A stretch of 64,000 nt of DNA from Sapria himalayana (lineage: Eukaryota; Streptophyta; Magnoliopsida; Malpighiales; Rafflesiaceae): positions 1,550,001 to 1,614,000 of the forward strand of contig JAREIK010000385.1 of the NCBI GenBank assembly GCA_029783825.1. Reading direction: 5' to 3'. A program made the position numbers and the translations under genes. Positions 1 through 11,960 of the stretch are shown here, piece after piece. How positions within the stretch are numbered: the first letter of the stretch is position 1; every line of letters starts with the position of its first letter. Below the pieces are notes generated by a model. It was given only the letters and a program-made list of their open reading frames with translations, searched no databases and had not been told where the DNA came from.

Positions 1-566
1 TTCATTCACCCTTTAAACTCAACTCATATTATTCATTAACTCATATATAAGTATTAAAACCATAAACTAAAAGTAGATAAAATCTTCATCCAAACATTAT
101 AATAGAGCAAACTAACAAATATCCTAAGAAACATGTTTGGGCATTCAACTTCCAACATTCATCATTCATGAGAATCAAACTCATGATCACATGATAAAAA
201 TAGTCATCCGCTTTACAAATTAGACTATCATAATAAAAATTTTTATTAATAAATAAATTATCAAAACATCAATAAGGATAAGCCACCCACTATGGGGTTA
301 ATCTACATAAATTAGATTGTTTTTATAATACAATTTTTTGAAAATTAAGTTTTTGGAAGATAAAGTTTTCAAAAGAAAACAAAATTTCAGAATTTTCAAA
401 ACAAAGATTTTTTATTTTTTTTCTTTATTTTTTTCTCCATGTAGTGCTCATGAGGAATTATTGTGATGGTGATGCCAATGTGGCATTGGAGGAGGATATT
501 TTGAGTTGGGTTGGGTAAGATTTGGCATTATATCATTTAAAAGTAAACCCAATGTACAAAAAACTA
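1..566. other. AT-rich intergenic, no gene seen
   Basis: No open frame of note, repeat structure or recognisable domain on either strand. It ends at the target site of the GC-rich hAT-type element that follows. Confidence 0.5.
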
Positions 567-574
567 GTTTTTGT

Positions 575-1044
575 TAGAGGAGTCAAATGGGGCATGCCGG
601 GCCAGCATGGCCCATTATTTTAGCATGCCCATGCTTTCGTGCCATGCCAGGCATGGCACGGTAACTATACCGTGTCATGCTTGGCCCGGCATGGTTTATC
701 AAAGCCAAGCCCAACAAGACCCGCCGGCCCAGCGGTAAAAGTACCATGCCGGGTCAGGCCCGTACGGGCGGGAAAGCAAGTTGGGTCGGATTAAACCCAT
801 GCCCGTGCATTTTCCCTATCCGCACCCTGGCATGGCGTGGCATGGTGATGGGGTGGGGACGTGGGTCTTGGGGTGCAGGTCTGCGGAACATCTCCCGTGC
901 CGGTGGGCCATGCCACGGGCCACCGAACCATGCCGGGTCAGGCACGGCACGGGCCCAGGCAAGGGAAATTCTCGTGCCGGGCCGGCTCAGGCACGGCCGA
1001 ATCATGCCGTGACTCGTGCAGTCCCATCCCAGTTGACACCTCTA
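575..1044. mobile_element. Non-autonomous hAT-type element (GC-rich MITE, copy 1)
   Basis: A 470 bp GC-rich block in AT-rich surroundings. It starts TAGAGGAGTCAAATGGGG and ends CCCAGTTGACACCTCTA, so the ends are inverted repeats. It is flanked by near-identical 8 bp repeats, GTTTTTGT (567-574) and GTTTTTAT (1045-1052), the target-site length of the hAT superfamily. The inside is made of short repeats built on GGCATGGCACGG and GCCGGGCCAGGC. Open frames across it have no known domain and are composition artefacts. Its ends match those of the 3.5 kb hAT element at 59324-62844, from which I infer it derives. Related copies lie near 36.2 and 39.6 kb. Confidence 0.8.
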
Positions 1045-1364
1045 GTTTTTATTTCGGCATACTTTATAGATGTTAAAGCACATTAAAATGTTGAATTTCT
1101 TAATGTGCAGCAGCAATTTAGTATTATTAATCCAGCATTAAATAATCTCTCATGTCTTTCATTGCAGTAGCTAGAGAAATATTCACCCATAACTAGCATT
1201 ATTGAATTTCATCTAGATAAACTGCATCAGTTTAAGCATAGTAAGGATTGTTATCTATCAACCTGACTGGCTAGTCAATCAGTGTTGGCCAATTAACCCC
1301 ATAACATCGATTGATAGGGTCAATAGATATAGAATTGTATTGAGGCACATATTAATACAGAACA
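1045..1364. other. Intergenic, nothing recognised
   Basis: Mixed-composition sequence between the hAT-type element and the S18 fragment. No domain, repeat or RNA structure could be supported. Confidence 0.4.
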
Positions 1365-1601
1365 TCAAGACAAGAAATGACCTAGATCTGAAACTACATT
1401 AGATGGATGAAACTTAATGAGTATTGTCGTGAAGATAGAAGCATGTAACCTCTCGTTCATGTCAACGTTTCCTTTCGAATAGGAAAGGTTGGCAAATCGG
1501 CTACAGATATCCTTGATGGCAGTGAGGGCATACATTATCTGCGACTTTCCATCTATGTTTGAATCATTGAAACGGAGTCTGTGCCGAAAATCTTCGTTCA
1601 C
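1365..1601 (-). pseudogene. RPS18: Decayed fragment of 40S ribosomal protein S18 gene
   Basis: The minus-strand frame reads NEDFRHRLRFNDSNIDGK, then SQIMYALTAIKDICSRFA, then VDMNERL. It lines up in order with the N-terminal 50 or so residues of eukaryotic S18, whose family pattern is NEEFQHILRV, NTNVDGK, KIMFALTSIKGIGRRFAN, VDMNKRAGEL. After NERL the match stops and the rest of the frame is unrelated. S18 is about 152 residues and here only about a third is present, without a proper MSLV start. I infer a truncated gene copy, possibly a retrocopy. No poly(A) or intron evidence settles its origin. Confidence 0.65.
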
Positions 1602-1721
1602 CTTCGCATCGAGCGAGCGCTGTTTTCCATTTCAATAAGCTATTTTCAGTTTATGAGACGTCTCGATCAGAACCAAACGCCTAAGATGGACCACTTGCCA
1701 TGGTTGCGGATATGTATAGAG

Positions 1722-1725
<4 letters not shown>

Positions 1726-1767
<42 letters not shown>
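1726..1767. repeat. (AT)n microsatellite
   Basis: Uninterrupted alternating AT of about 40 bp, directly before the first copy of the 680 bp AT-rich tandem duplication. Confidence 0.9.
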
Positions 1768-1770
<3 letters not shown>

Positions 1771-2436
1771 TTGTGATGTGAAATTGAATTATATTATTTT
1801 AGTAATTTATATATATTAATTTTATAATATTATTTACTAAATATAAATATATTAAAATTTTTAGTTAAATTTAGATATTTATGTTATTAAGATTTATTGA
1901 ATATTAATTATATTTAATTAAATTTTAATATATTTAATTATATTTTAATATATAAATAATTTTAAAAAATAATATTATTTACTTATTTTATGTATGTATA
2001 TAGTAAAAAATATTTAAATATATAACTATATATTATTTAAATTTACTAAAAAAACCTAATTACATTTCAATATATGGGTAATATTACATTTTATTTTATT
2101 TTATTTATTTGAGATGTAATAATTTATTATTTCAAATATAAAATTATATTCTATTTTAATTTATTCAAAATTCAAATCCATTGAATATAAAAAAAAATTA
2201 ATTATATTATAATATATATTCATTATTGAATTAATTTTATTTAATATATAAATTATCATAATATCAAAAATATCTAGATATATCTAGATATATTTATATT
2301 ATATTAGGATATTTCACATACATATCTTGCTATATCTGAATATATCACATAAATATTATGATATTTTCTTTCTTTTATCTTTTTTATAAATACATGGATA
2401 TATTCATGATTGTTAGTATATATTATGATATATATA
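1771..2436. repeat. AT-rich tandem duplication, copy 1
   Basis: Begins TTGTGATGTGAAATTGAATT and is repeated with the same order of landmarks 680 bp downstream. Landmarks include TTTATGTATGTATATAGTAAA, AACCTAATTACATTTCAATA and TACATGGATATATTCATGAT. No coding potential. Confidence 0.85.
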
Positions 2437-2450
2437 TATATAATAATAAT

Positions 2451-3068
2451 TTGTGATATGAAATTGAATTATATTATTTTAGTAATTTATAAATATTAAT
2501 TTTATAATATTATTTACTAAATATAAATATATTAAAATTTTTATTTAAATATAGATATTTATGTTATTTAGATTTATTGAATATAAATTTATATTTAATT
2601 AAATTTCAATATATTTAATTATATTTTAATATATATATAATTTTAAAAATTAATATTATTTACTTATTTTATGTATGTATATAGTAAAAAATATTTAAAT
2701 ATATAACTATATATTATTTAAATTTACAAAAAAAAACCTAATTACATTTCAATATATGGGTAATATTACATTTAATTTTATTTATTTATTTGAGATGTAG
2801 TAAATTTATTTATTCAAATATAAAATTATTTGAGATGTAATAAATATATATTTATTATTGAATTAGTTTTATTTAATATATAAATGATCATACTATCAAA
2901 AATATCTAAATATATCTAGATATATTTAGATTACATTAGGATATATCACATACATATCTTGCTATATCTGAATATATCACATAAATATTATTATATTTTC
3001 TTTCTTATATCTTTTTTATAAATACATGGATATATTCATGATTGTTAGTATATATTATGATATATCAT
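2451..3068. repeat. AT-rich tandem duplication, copy 2
   Basis: Begins TTGTGATATGAAATTGAATT and follows copy 1 closely. It is about 50 bp shorter because of an internal deletion near 2830, where copy 1 has extra AAAATTATATT-type sequence. The two units abut, which argues for a tandem duplication and not a pair of LTRs. No coding content. Confidence 0.85.
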
Positions 3069-3620
3069 AAATTTTAATTGATAATTATGAATTTATCAAT
3101 CAGTGTATATTTTTGTACCTTGTGTTGTGTTGGTAACCATAGATATATGATATATCCTATATATATATCAAATATATATTTAAATAGTTTCAGTTTTGGT
3201 TGCAGCTAAAATTTTTGAAAATCAAAATATGAGTGAGCATTTTTGAGAATAGAATAATTAAATTAATAATTATCATAGTACCTTTAATTGTATCACACTA
3301 CATCATTATATCACATTATAAATCATCATAAATCAAGTTATTTAACTATAATGTACCAATAGATCAAAAAAAATCATAAATTATAAAAAATTTTATTATG
3401 GGGGAATCATGTTTTGGTGAATCCACATAAAAATAATTACAAAAAAAAAAGACCTAAAAAATTAAATATTTAAGAAAAAATGCATCAAAATGTTATATAT
3501 ATATGAAACTACTTTTCAAATTCAAAACCACTTTTCAAATTTGAAGTCATTTTCATTTTATTTTTCTAAAATCTATGTATATATTTTATTTATTTATGTA
3601 TTTATGTATATGTTATATAC
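3069..3620. other. AT-rich intergenic
   Basis: Homopolymer-rich, no domain, RNA or ordered repeat recognised before the inverted repeat of the kinesin-carrying element begins. Confidence 0.4.
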
Positions 3621-3621
3621 G

Positions 3622-4872
3622 TAGAGCTTTGGATGTGAATAATACTTTTTTTAAAAATCCAAAATTTAAGGTTGGTTTCAAAAATATACCTGAACTAATA
3701 CATCTGGAAAACAGTGTGGCAAAGGTCCTCTTTGTGAACTACGGCTATTGCCACCTTGTTTAAGGTTTTAAATTTTTAAAAAGTTGGTTTCAAAGGCCGG
3801 CGTTTAAAACGCTGGCTATTGAATTTTTATAATTTTCAAATGTTTCTTTCTCTCGTTTCATCTGGAATATGATGGAGCATGGTGATGTTGATGACTATCA
3901 CCCCCATTCTTTTTGAACCTTGAATTTGGAAGGGGTCCGCAACCACCAACATTAGGCTCCAGAAACAACACGGTGGTGAATAAAAGAGCGAGCAAACACA
4001 CACCGCTACTCATTCTTGTTGCTATTGTTGCATTTGCTGCTATACTTCAACAATTCAATTCATAAAACTTATGCTGAACGATATTTGTCTGGGTGATTTC
4101 TCACAGCAAAAAATATTCCGTGTGTGTCAATGAATTTTATTATTAGAATTGATGTTCTGCACGAGAACGAGATGTCATGAATTGTTATGAACCTTTGCTT
4201 CAAGTGTTCATGGTTGAACTTGAATTCCGCTTAATGTGCCAACTTTCCACAAACATTGTTGCATTGAATTGTTATGCTCATATAATCATAATAGAAATAA
4301 AAGAATGGTAAATTATCAATAATTTTGGTAATGGCTACATAAATATTCGGAAGGGTATTCATCGGATGAAGTTGTGGTATTTTTGTTAAATAATGATCTC
4401 GAAGATTATCACTGCAGCTGTAATGGATCATTCTTATGATAAAGTATGCGTGTAGATTCTAAAGGAAAGAATTGCTTGGCTTGGAGTTGATAATGAAGAT
4501 CTTCGTCGAGGACTTAAATAGTATCATAGCAAATCCATTGTCATCTGTGAAATAGATGCTCGTGTATGTCTCTTACACTCAAAGATATATTTTTTTTAAT
4601 TTCATTCTAAGCTTCTAGTAGTTTGAAACATTGTTTTTAGGATGGGAGTATGTATTCAGGGGAATGTGACAATTGCAGAACAAGTTTACAGTGTAGAGTC
4701 ATCAAATTATCAAATGGACGAAGTTCTATCTGGTAAATGATTCAATAGCCAGCGTTATGAATGCCGATCATTGCCACACTGTTTCTAGGCACACTATTTT
4801 AGTTATATTTTTCAAATCAGCATTTTAATTTGGATTTTTTATTTAAAAATAATTATTTCCATATAAAACTCT
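3622..4872. mobile_element. Inverted-repeat element carrying a host gene fragment (Pack-TIR type)
   Basis: The left arm (about 3622-3830) and right arm (about 4733-4872) are inverted copies of each other. Shared landmarks in the same order are AATCCAAA, CAGTGTGGCAA and AACGCTGGCTATTGAA (left 3815-3831; its reverse complement begins at 4741). The left arm holds a second partial copy of the motif (GGCTATTGCCACC at 3742). Between the arms are two exons resembling kinesin-4 with an intron still in place, so the capture was at DNA level. I could not identify a convincing target-site duplication, so superfamily (MULE or other) is undecided. Confidence 0.6.
4435..4737 (+). pseudogene. Captured exons of a kinesin-4 (KIN-4A/FRA1-like) coiled coil
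   Basis: Frame from about 4437 reads ILKERIAWL, NEDLRRGLK, stop, YHSKSIVICEIDAR and then meets GTATGT, a good donor. After a T-rich stretch ending TTTTTAG at about 4640 a second exon reads DGSMYSGECDNCRTSLQ and, after a one-base shift, SVESSNYQMDEVLSG. This is the order of the KIN-4A stalk (family pattern LKERIxWLEATNEDLCRELHEYRS, then DGS, then LQSxESSDYQMxE). KIN-4 motors move cortical cargo for cell-wall deposition. This piece has no motor domain, has stops at two codons and a frameshift, and cannot make a kinesin. Confidence 0.7.
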
Positions 4873-5039
4873 TTTTGGTGTCTCTTTTGCTCTCATGAAA
4901 AATATTATTTACATAATTAACGTAATAAGTAAAAACACATAAATACCATAAAGTATTTTTCATTAAAAAAACATTATTCTAGTGTAACATGCATAGAGAA
5001 CTATCTATTATGGTGGTATAACCAGTTGAGAGAGAGTTT

Positions 5040-5245
5040 GTGAGTGATTGTGTATGTGTGTGTGTGTGTGTGTTCATGTGTGTGGGAGAAGAAAAGAAAG
5101 AGAGGGAAGGAGAATGATAGAGACATGGAGATAGATAGAGATAGAGTTGAGAGAGAGAGAGAGGGGGGAGATGGGGGAGAGAGAGGGAAAGGGAGAGGGA
5201 GAGGGGGAGAAAGAGGGAGAGGGAGAGAGAGAGAGAGAGAGATGA
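5040..5245. repeat. (GT)n followed by a 150 bp purine (GA) tract
   Basis: A GT run (5055-5072) leads into nearly pure purine on the plus strand, with G and A only over most of 5085-5243. The complementary pyrimidine strand creates the spurious S/L/P-rich minus open frame. Long mirror-like GA tracts can form triplex DNA (general knowledge). Confidence 0.9.
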
Positions 5246-5274
5246 GATAGGTAAAAATATTTGGGAGATTTGTA

Positions 5275-5520
5275 TTTTGGTGCATCAAACTTTTTATAAT
5301 TAAAAAAATTTTGAATCAGATTCTAAAATAATTAAGTTTTAGTGCACAAAAATTCATCAATCCAGTTATATCCTTCTAAATTTGGAAAAATAAAATAAAT
5401 TTTGATTTAATTATTTGGTAAAATATCATTAAAAACTAATAAACAATTTAATGCTATAGTAGGGGCAAAATGAGATTTAAACCCAAATCCTCCACTTATC
5501 AAAACCAAACAAACCAATCA
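5275..5520 (-). repeat. tRNA-like dispersed repeat, left inverted arm
   Basis: The reverse complement of this stretch follows the right arm at 14155-14440 through its whole length. It has the tRNA-like head (GGGTTTAAATCTC, a decayed B box), then ACCAAATAATTAAATC, then CCAAATTT, and the shared end TGCACCAAAA. Together the arms form a large inverted pair, head to head, with the CACTA transposon between them. Either two SINE-like copies landed in opposite orientation or the arms are termini of one foldback element. Confidence 0.65.
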
Positions 5521-8090
5521 TTCACATGTTTATTCACATAAAAAATAAATCGAAATGCTTATATAAAAATACAAAATAAATGGAAACAAAAAATATATGC
5601 GTACATAAATATATGTAGAGATATACTATAAGAAAAGATAGAATCAAAATTATCATATTTCGTTTCTAATTCTGTCACAATGGACAAATTGCTACGTAAT
5701 TAGAAATGATAAGAATTTGTTTCTAAAATGTTCATCTTTAAATTTTAGAAATAAATAACATAAGGGTGTTTCTAAAAATAGCGATAGAGTTTTTCCGTCA
5801 CTAAAATTAGTGATGACAATGAGATCTTGGATTCAGTCGCTAAATTAGCAAAAGAAAAATATATAACTGTATTATACATTTCTAAATGAGCAGAGGAATA
5901 ACATAGATATGCAGCATTTGTTTCTATTTTAAAAATGGATTTAGAAATGCTATTTTTTGTTTCTATTGTCTGCAACGGGAACATATCCCATTTGTATAGT
6001 TTTTGTATGTCGTATACAATATAAAAATATATACAAATATCATATGATCTGTAATCAAATAAGCACCTCCACATATTATTCATCAAATGACATTCACATA
6101 ATATACACTACAAAATAACACATAGATAACAAACATAAATATCCATAAAATTCAATACACAATTCATAACTTAATTAAAAAAACAATAACATAAAACCAA
6201 TAATTTCAAATCAAAAATATTTGTTATAAGAAATTACTAACACAATATCAGAAATAACTATGAGTCCTTATCCTAGAGAGTATTATCATCCAAAGATCTA
6301 GATGGATCCGCTTTAGAATAATGAAAAATAAATGATTTTCTACCAACTTGCACATTATTTTCTCTATCCTAAAAATCTTATGTTGTATTTCATCCTCTTG
6401 TTTCATTCTTTCCTCTTATCTTTTCAATCTTCCAATCTCTTTTTTTTTAATTTCATCCATTTCCATTTGCATCTTTTCATTTTTTTTTTTTTGAATCTAT
6501 TCATTCATTTGTTACATCTCCTCAATTTTCCTTTGTAATGTATCCTAAATTTCTTGCATCTCTTCATGCAACCATTCATCAAATATGTTATTGTAATTAT
6601 AAAATAATGATAAAGAACTCAAAATAAAACCTAGATAAAATGTAGATGCATGGATACTACGACCTTACACTTTCCATTTTTTTGGTTCCATTTTGACACC
6701 CTCAAGGTAAATATGCGTAATATTAATCTCTAACACCTTTATGGAAGGATATGTTAAGTGGGAAGCAATTGTAATTTTATTCTCCATAGTTTCCTACAAT
6801 TGTTAAAATTCAACATAACTCATCATTAATATATTCAAATAAATTTTATACCAGCACAAGAAACTATCACCTCCCTACTAAAAATAACTTAAAAACAAAG
6901 ATATTATATTTAATGAGTTCATAAATAATAAATCATCAGTTATAATAAAAATATATATTTTAGTTTGCATATTATTTATAGTTAATACATATTAATCAAT
7001 TTTTTATATATTTTTTGTTAATTATAATTTACATTTGAAACTATGAGTACAAAATGAGAAACTCACATTAATATCATTTAAGTACTTGTCCACAAATGAT
7101 TCATCATTCTTCTTTTGCATTCACTTAAATGTCTCAAATGGTGTTGGTGGACATCCCAACTAAGTCTAATAAGAATAAATAATAGTTACTACTAAGGTAT
7201 ATCATACATTATCACATATATTTTATTCTTTTCATTCAAAAAATTAAATTTTAACAAAAAATGAAAGACAATTATATCAAATCTACTGAATGTTGGTAGG
7301 TCACAATTGAACCACTAATATATTTTGAAGGTTCATATCATTCACTTGCTTCCTATGATCAATGATTGTGTGAGACCATCTAGGATAAGACCTTCAATTT
7401 CCATTTTTGCCACCATTTAATCCAAACATAAAGAGGAACACTATTAGGCTTTTCATATTTACCATACTTTCTTTTTTCATTTTCCAAGCTTGTTATTGTA
7501 TCTCACACTTTTCACATATTTCCATGTAATCTTCACTGAGACTACCAAGCATTATTTCTTTTGTAGTATTTTTGCAAAAATCAAATAAAATAATAATACA
7601 TTTATTTTAGAGTAAATAATATTATTCCTAATTGAAAAATAAGGAAATGCATGAAAATTATACCACAAATTCTTCCCAATAAAATTCTTTCATACTCAGT
7701 GGCACTTTGCATCACTTTATACTATCTGCAACTATTTTCTCCTTAAATATCTTTCTGGTTGTATGAGAAGTAGGAGAAATAAACCTGTAAGTAATTAAAA
7801 ATCATCACATACATATACATATAAATAAAATACACCAATTTTTCTACTACTAAATTAATATTTAATTTATTTATATTTATCATCCAAAACTTTGTAACAT
7901 AAATATTATTTTAATTATAAATAATAATGTTCGATGAATAGCAATATTATATTTTGTTATTATTTACAATCCAAATTTCAATATATATAATCTACTAATA
8001 ATGTCATTCACATTTTATTTTATTTTTAATTAACAAAAAAAAATAAAATATGATAATGAATGCATGTAGTAAATTTAAGAAAGGTACATA

Positions 8091-8459
8091 CTATCTGTCG
8101 TCAACTATGAGACGAATGAAGATTTTCTCATAACTTGACATATAAAATATAGATTGTAAATATTTTGTCGATGCTGCAATACCAATGCAAGGGCCTTCTA
8201 ACATAGGTGGGATAGAGCTAATAGGGTCTTCTAGTACAAAATGAGATGAAGATAGAATATATGTGACAATAAATTTGTGTATGTCATGATGAGGTGATGC
8301 CAAAGTTTCCTCCGCATGTGTAGGTGAATGCAGAGAGACATTTGTAGTGTTATCATCACTGAATACATATAATTTTATTCTATCACGAACTATTAGTTGA
8401 CTTTCTCTATCCCTGCCCACATATTGAGATCCTCGGCCACTTGAATGGTTACCTCTCAT
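8091..8459 (-). pseudogene. Second CACTA gene, TNPA/TNPD-like accessory protein fragment
   Basis: A 122-residue frame beginning MRGNHSSGRGSQ, with LHSPTHAEETLASPHHD in the middle. It lies downstream of TNP2 on the same strand, and further decayed sequence follows toward 6700. A matching, more broken stretch lies in CACTA copy 2 near 21890-22260. Position and the basic, Ser/Gly-rich start fit the accessory DNA-binding protein of En/Spm-type elements. I recognise no catalytic motif. Coordinates cover only the longest uninterrupted part. Confidence 0.45.
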
Positions 8460-9089
8460 ACCTAAATCAAGTTATATTTATATTGAAATATACGGAGGCA
8501 ATAAAAATATGTTATGAAAATATCATAATAACAAAATATAATGATAACCATATTGACATTAAAAAAAGCAAATAAACACATATTATATTGATTACAAATT
8601 AAGAAGATAGCCAATAAATTTCTAGTTATCATCAAAATTTTATAACAAATCATCTATATCTACATATTCACCAAACAATGACTATCATCTATATCTACTT
8701 ATTCTACAATTAATTCCTTCTCATTATCTTCTTAAACATGGCTATTGTCAATGTCCAAATAATTTACACCTTCACTTCAACAAGTAATATTTGAAGCCTA
8801 TCATCTGCCCCATGAACGATTTAATGAAGTTCTATATTATTCTACTGAAATGCTAATACACATGCAATGGAGAGGCAATGATTTCTTTTTCAACAACTTT
8901 AACAGCTAATCTAGGTTTTATTTTACATATAGTCCACTAGTGACATAGATTTCTTCTTAGGTTGGATACATAGTGTAACACACTTATTCAACATGTACCA
9001 TAAGAATAAATAGTTTATACTTACGATAATATTTTTATGGTGCACATCAAAAGAGTTGTAATTGATGATGAATTCTTGTCCTCATATTT

Positions 9090-11960
9090 GGAATCGGATC
9101 ATATCATTCACACTTAAATAGAATTATCCTCTTAATTGATAAAACAGGATACTCCACATTTAGAATTTCAATTAGTTGTCCGTGAAAATCAGTAGTAAAT
9201 GTAGTATAGTTAGACCCCTTAATGCAAATACCAATGTTTATTGTAGCTCTGTTTGAACTATATTTCAAAGTGTGAAATTTTTATGCATTTACATAATATA
9301 TGGGATATGTTTGTAAAATTCATAATTGTCATCTTGTAAACTCCTTCATTTATCTATTACATATATTTGATGATGAAAAATAATGCCTACAAAATTATAA
9401 AGGATAAATTCATACTTAAATAATATCGCACCTAACTATTTACAACCAAGAAATAAATGTTATGTGCTGACAAAATTTTCAAACTAATTTGCGAAATCCT
9501 TTACAAGCTTTGCATCAATTGAAGTATCATCAATATGAGGTTCTCTTTGTCATAATTCCTTAGCATATTTCTTTAAAAACAACATTGAAGGTATTTTGAA
9601 TTATTAAAAAACTAAATTGCATAAAATGACAAAGAAATGAGAAAATGCAATTATTATAAATCTTACTCAATATAAGGAGTAATTTCCTAGTAATTCAACA
9701 AAATATATGTGTGTGTAGCATGATACCCCTGGTCATCAAAAAAATATCTCGGTGTTACTCTACCAAACAATCAACTCGCTTGTCAAAAAATAGAAAGTAT
9801 ATCATTTTCTTTTGATGCATTCTCATGCCATATACATTATTTGGTGAGAATTTATTATTTCAATTATATAATTTTGTCCGAAAGAAGTGCACACAAAATC
9901 TTGAAGCCTCTTCAACCAAGTAGGCATTACATATTAATCCTTCCACTTTGGCTTTATTTCGACTATTATTTTTAATTTTCTAAGATATCTGAAATAGATA
10001 TATTTAAAAAAATATATTCATTGGATACATTTAAATTTTTAGATTAACAAATGAAAAATATATAACCTCTTAAATGGATACATCCATCTATATTGAACAA
10101 GGCTAACTATCATGGATTCATAAGGCAAGTGGATCAGAAGATATTTCATGGAGTTGAAAAAGTTATGAGGAAAAATACACTCAAGTCTGCATAAAATAAT
10201 GGGGATGACATCTTGTAATTGCTTCATTTTTTCCTTTCTTATGACATTACAAGTGAGATTAATAAAATACTTATTTTAGTCAATGCTTTACAAATATTTT
10301 TGTGATAGTAATTCATGGAATGCGATGGGTATTAGCCTTTACATGAACACATGGTAGTCATGACTTTTCATTCTAAATAATTAATGCTTCTTCATATCAA
10401 TATATCTTTCCATGTTAGATACATATATGTGAGGGAACCTGAGCTCCATCAGCCATTTGCACATAGCTTCCTTAGCATCCTTTTCAATACTATAACAAGT
10501 CTTAGTGAATTTATTCATAGATTCATCCCTATATAACTATGGACATGAACATAACTCTTTCAAATCCTTGTTTGATTTGGCATTATCTTTTATTTTTCGT
10601 TTCACATTCATGATAATATTAAAAATATTATCAAAAAAAGTTTTTCTCAATGTGCATCATATCTAAGTTGTGTCTAATTAGATTAGTTTTCCAATAAAGA
10701 AAATCCCCAAAGATACTTCTTTTCTTCCAACCACAGTAATAATTCTTTGAAATTTGTGCATTAATACAATATGTATCAACATCCATAATATTTTTGAATC
10801 CAAATTTTTCAATTACATCTAATATTTCATCACATGACCTCAAAGGGGGTACACCTTTTATGACTTTTTTACCTTTCCTAAATGCATTAATATTCATCTG
10901 AAATGGATGTTCCATATGTAAGAACATTTGGTGGTGATCAAACTAAGAAGTCTTCCTCCTTTACTCAGATATAATGCATCTGAGTCTTCCAGGTAATAAG
11001 GACAAACTAATTTTTTTATGATACTTCATCTTGAAAATATTGAATATGTAGGAAGTCACTTATAGTCCATATAAGTGCTGCTCATATTTTGAAATTCTAC
11101 TTTCTAGATATATCATAGATTCTGGCACCAACCTCCCAAAAAATTTTGAGCTATTTTATAAGGGGTTGCAAAAAAATATTTAATTTTTCTTTTGGATTTC
11201 TTGGACCGGGCATGATAATACACAAAAATATATAATCATCTTTCATGCACATTAATTGTAGTGAATTATAAGGTGTAATAATAACTAGTCATGAAGAGTA
11301 TTGCTACCCTATTTGTCCAAATGGCTAAAATTCAACTATGCATAGCCCGGATCTAACATTTTAAATTTCATCTACAAAAGATGGGTGACAATCATCAAAA
11401 TATTTCTAAGAAGGAGAATCTGAGCAATGTCTCATAATGTCATCTTCAATAATATGCATTATGTGTCAACTCATGTCATTAGTAGTGGCTTCAGATGCAT
11501 GTACTCTTTGCAAACACAGAGTCAATGGAAAATAATACATCTTCTTATGAAGAATATTTATTTTTTGCCTTTTAAATGCTATATTTCTTTTGTACCAAAG
11601 ATAGTTACATAAATTACATGCATCTGCGTTAGTGTCTATACCCCAATATATCATACTACCATTAATACATAAATATATCTTTTCCACAGATAAATCCAAA
11701 CTTCACATTAACTTCTTTCTGTTGTAGAAACTATCTATTATGATATTATTTTTTGGTAATAATTCAGATAACAACTAGCATATTTTATATTCACACCTTT
11801 TTTAAAAATGATATTTTGTCTTTAAATTCAAGAGTATGGCTACCACAGATAATTTTAAGTGGTCATATGGATTACCTAGCCAAATCTCTTCTTTTGAAGC
11901 CTTTAGTACTTCATAAAATTATTTTGCAAATGATAGTGAGAAATTATTAGCGACATTCAT
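9090..11960 (-). pseudogene. TNP2-like CACTA transposase, broken
   Basis: Segments in the family's order are readable on the minus strand. 11466-11699 gives MIYWGIDTNADACNLC and KMYYFPLTLCLQRVHASEAT (cysteine region). About 11230-11400 gives a 'rNVRsGLC..eF.PFG' and 'IIMPGPRNP' stretch. 10631-10927 gives the core GWKKRSIFGDFLYW and LIRHNLDMMHIEKN. About 10330-10400 gives HDYHVFM. 10039-10227 gives FFNSMKYLLIHLPYES and VQYRWMYPFKR. About 9890-9950 gives KAVEGLICNAYLVEEASRF-like sequence. A DUF4216-like domain lies near 9090-9370. Many stops and frameshifts separate these. TNP2 proteins bind the termini and catalyse excision; this one cannot. Confidence 0.85.

Noticed and set aside
677..1086. 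Three overlapping frames of 71-111 residues and a minus frame
   Set aside because: All lie inside the GC-rich MITE; stop codons are rare there only because of base composition.
1771..3068. Pair of LTRs around a retrotransposon
   Set aside because: The two 620-670 bp copies are adjacent with only about 15 bp between them; there is no internal region.
5001..5288. S/L/P-rich minus frame and R/E/G-rich plus frame
   Set aside because: Both are translations of the GA/TC tract.
5772..6086. 104-residue minus frame as an accessory transposon gene
   Set aside because: It lies in the subterminal repeat region of CACTA transposon 1, and no corresponding frame is kept in transposon 2.
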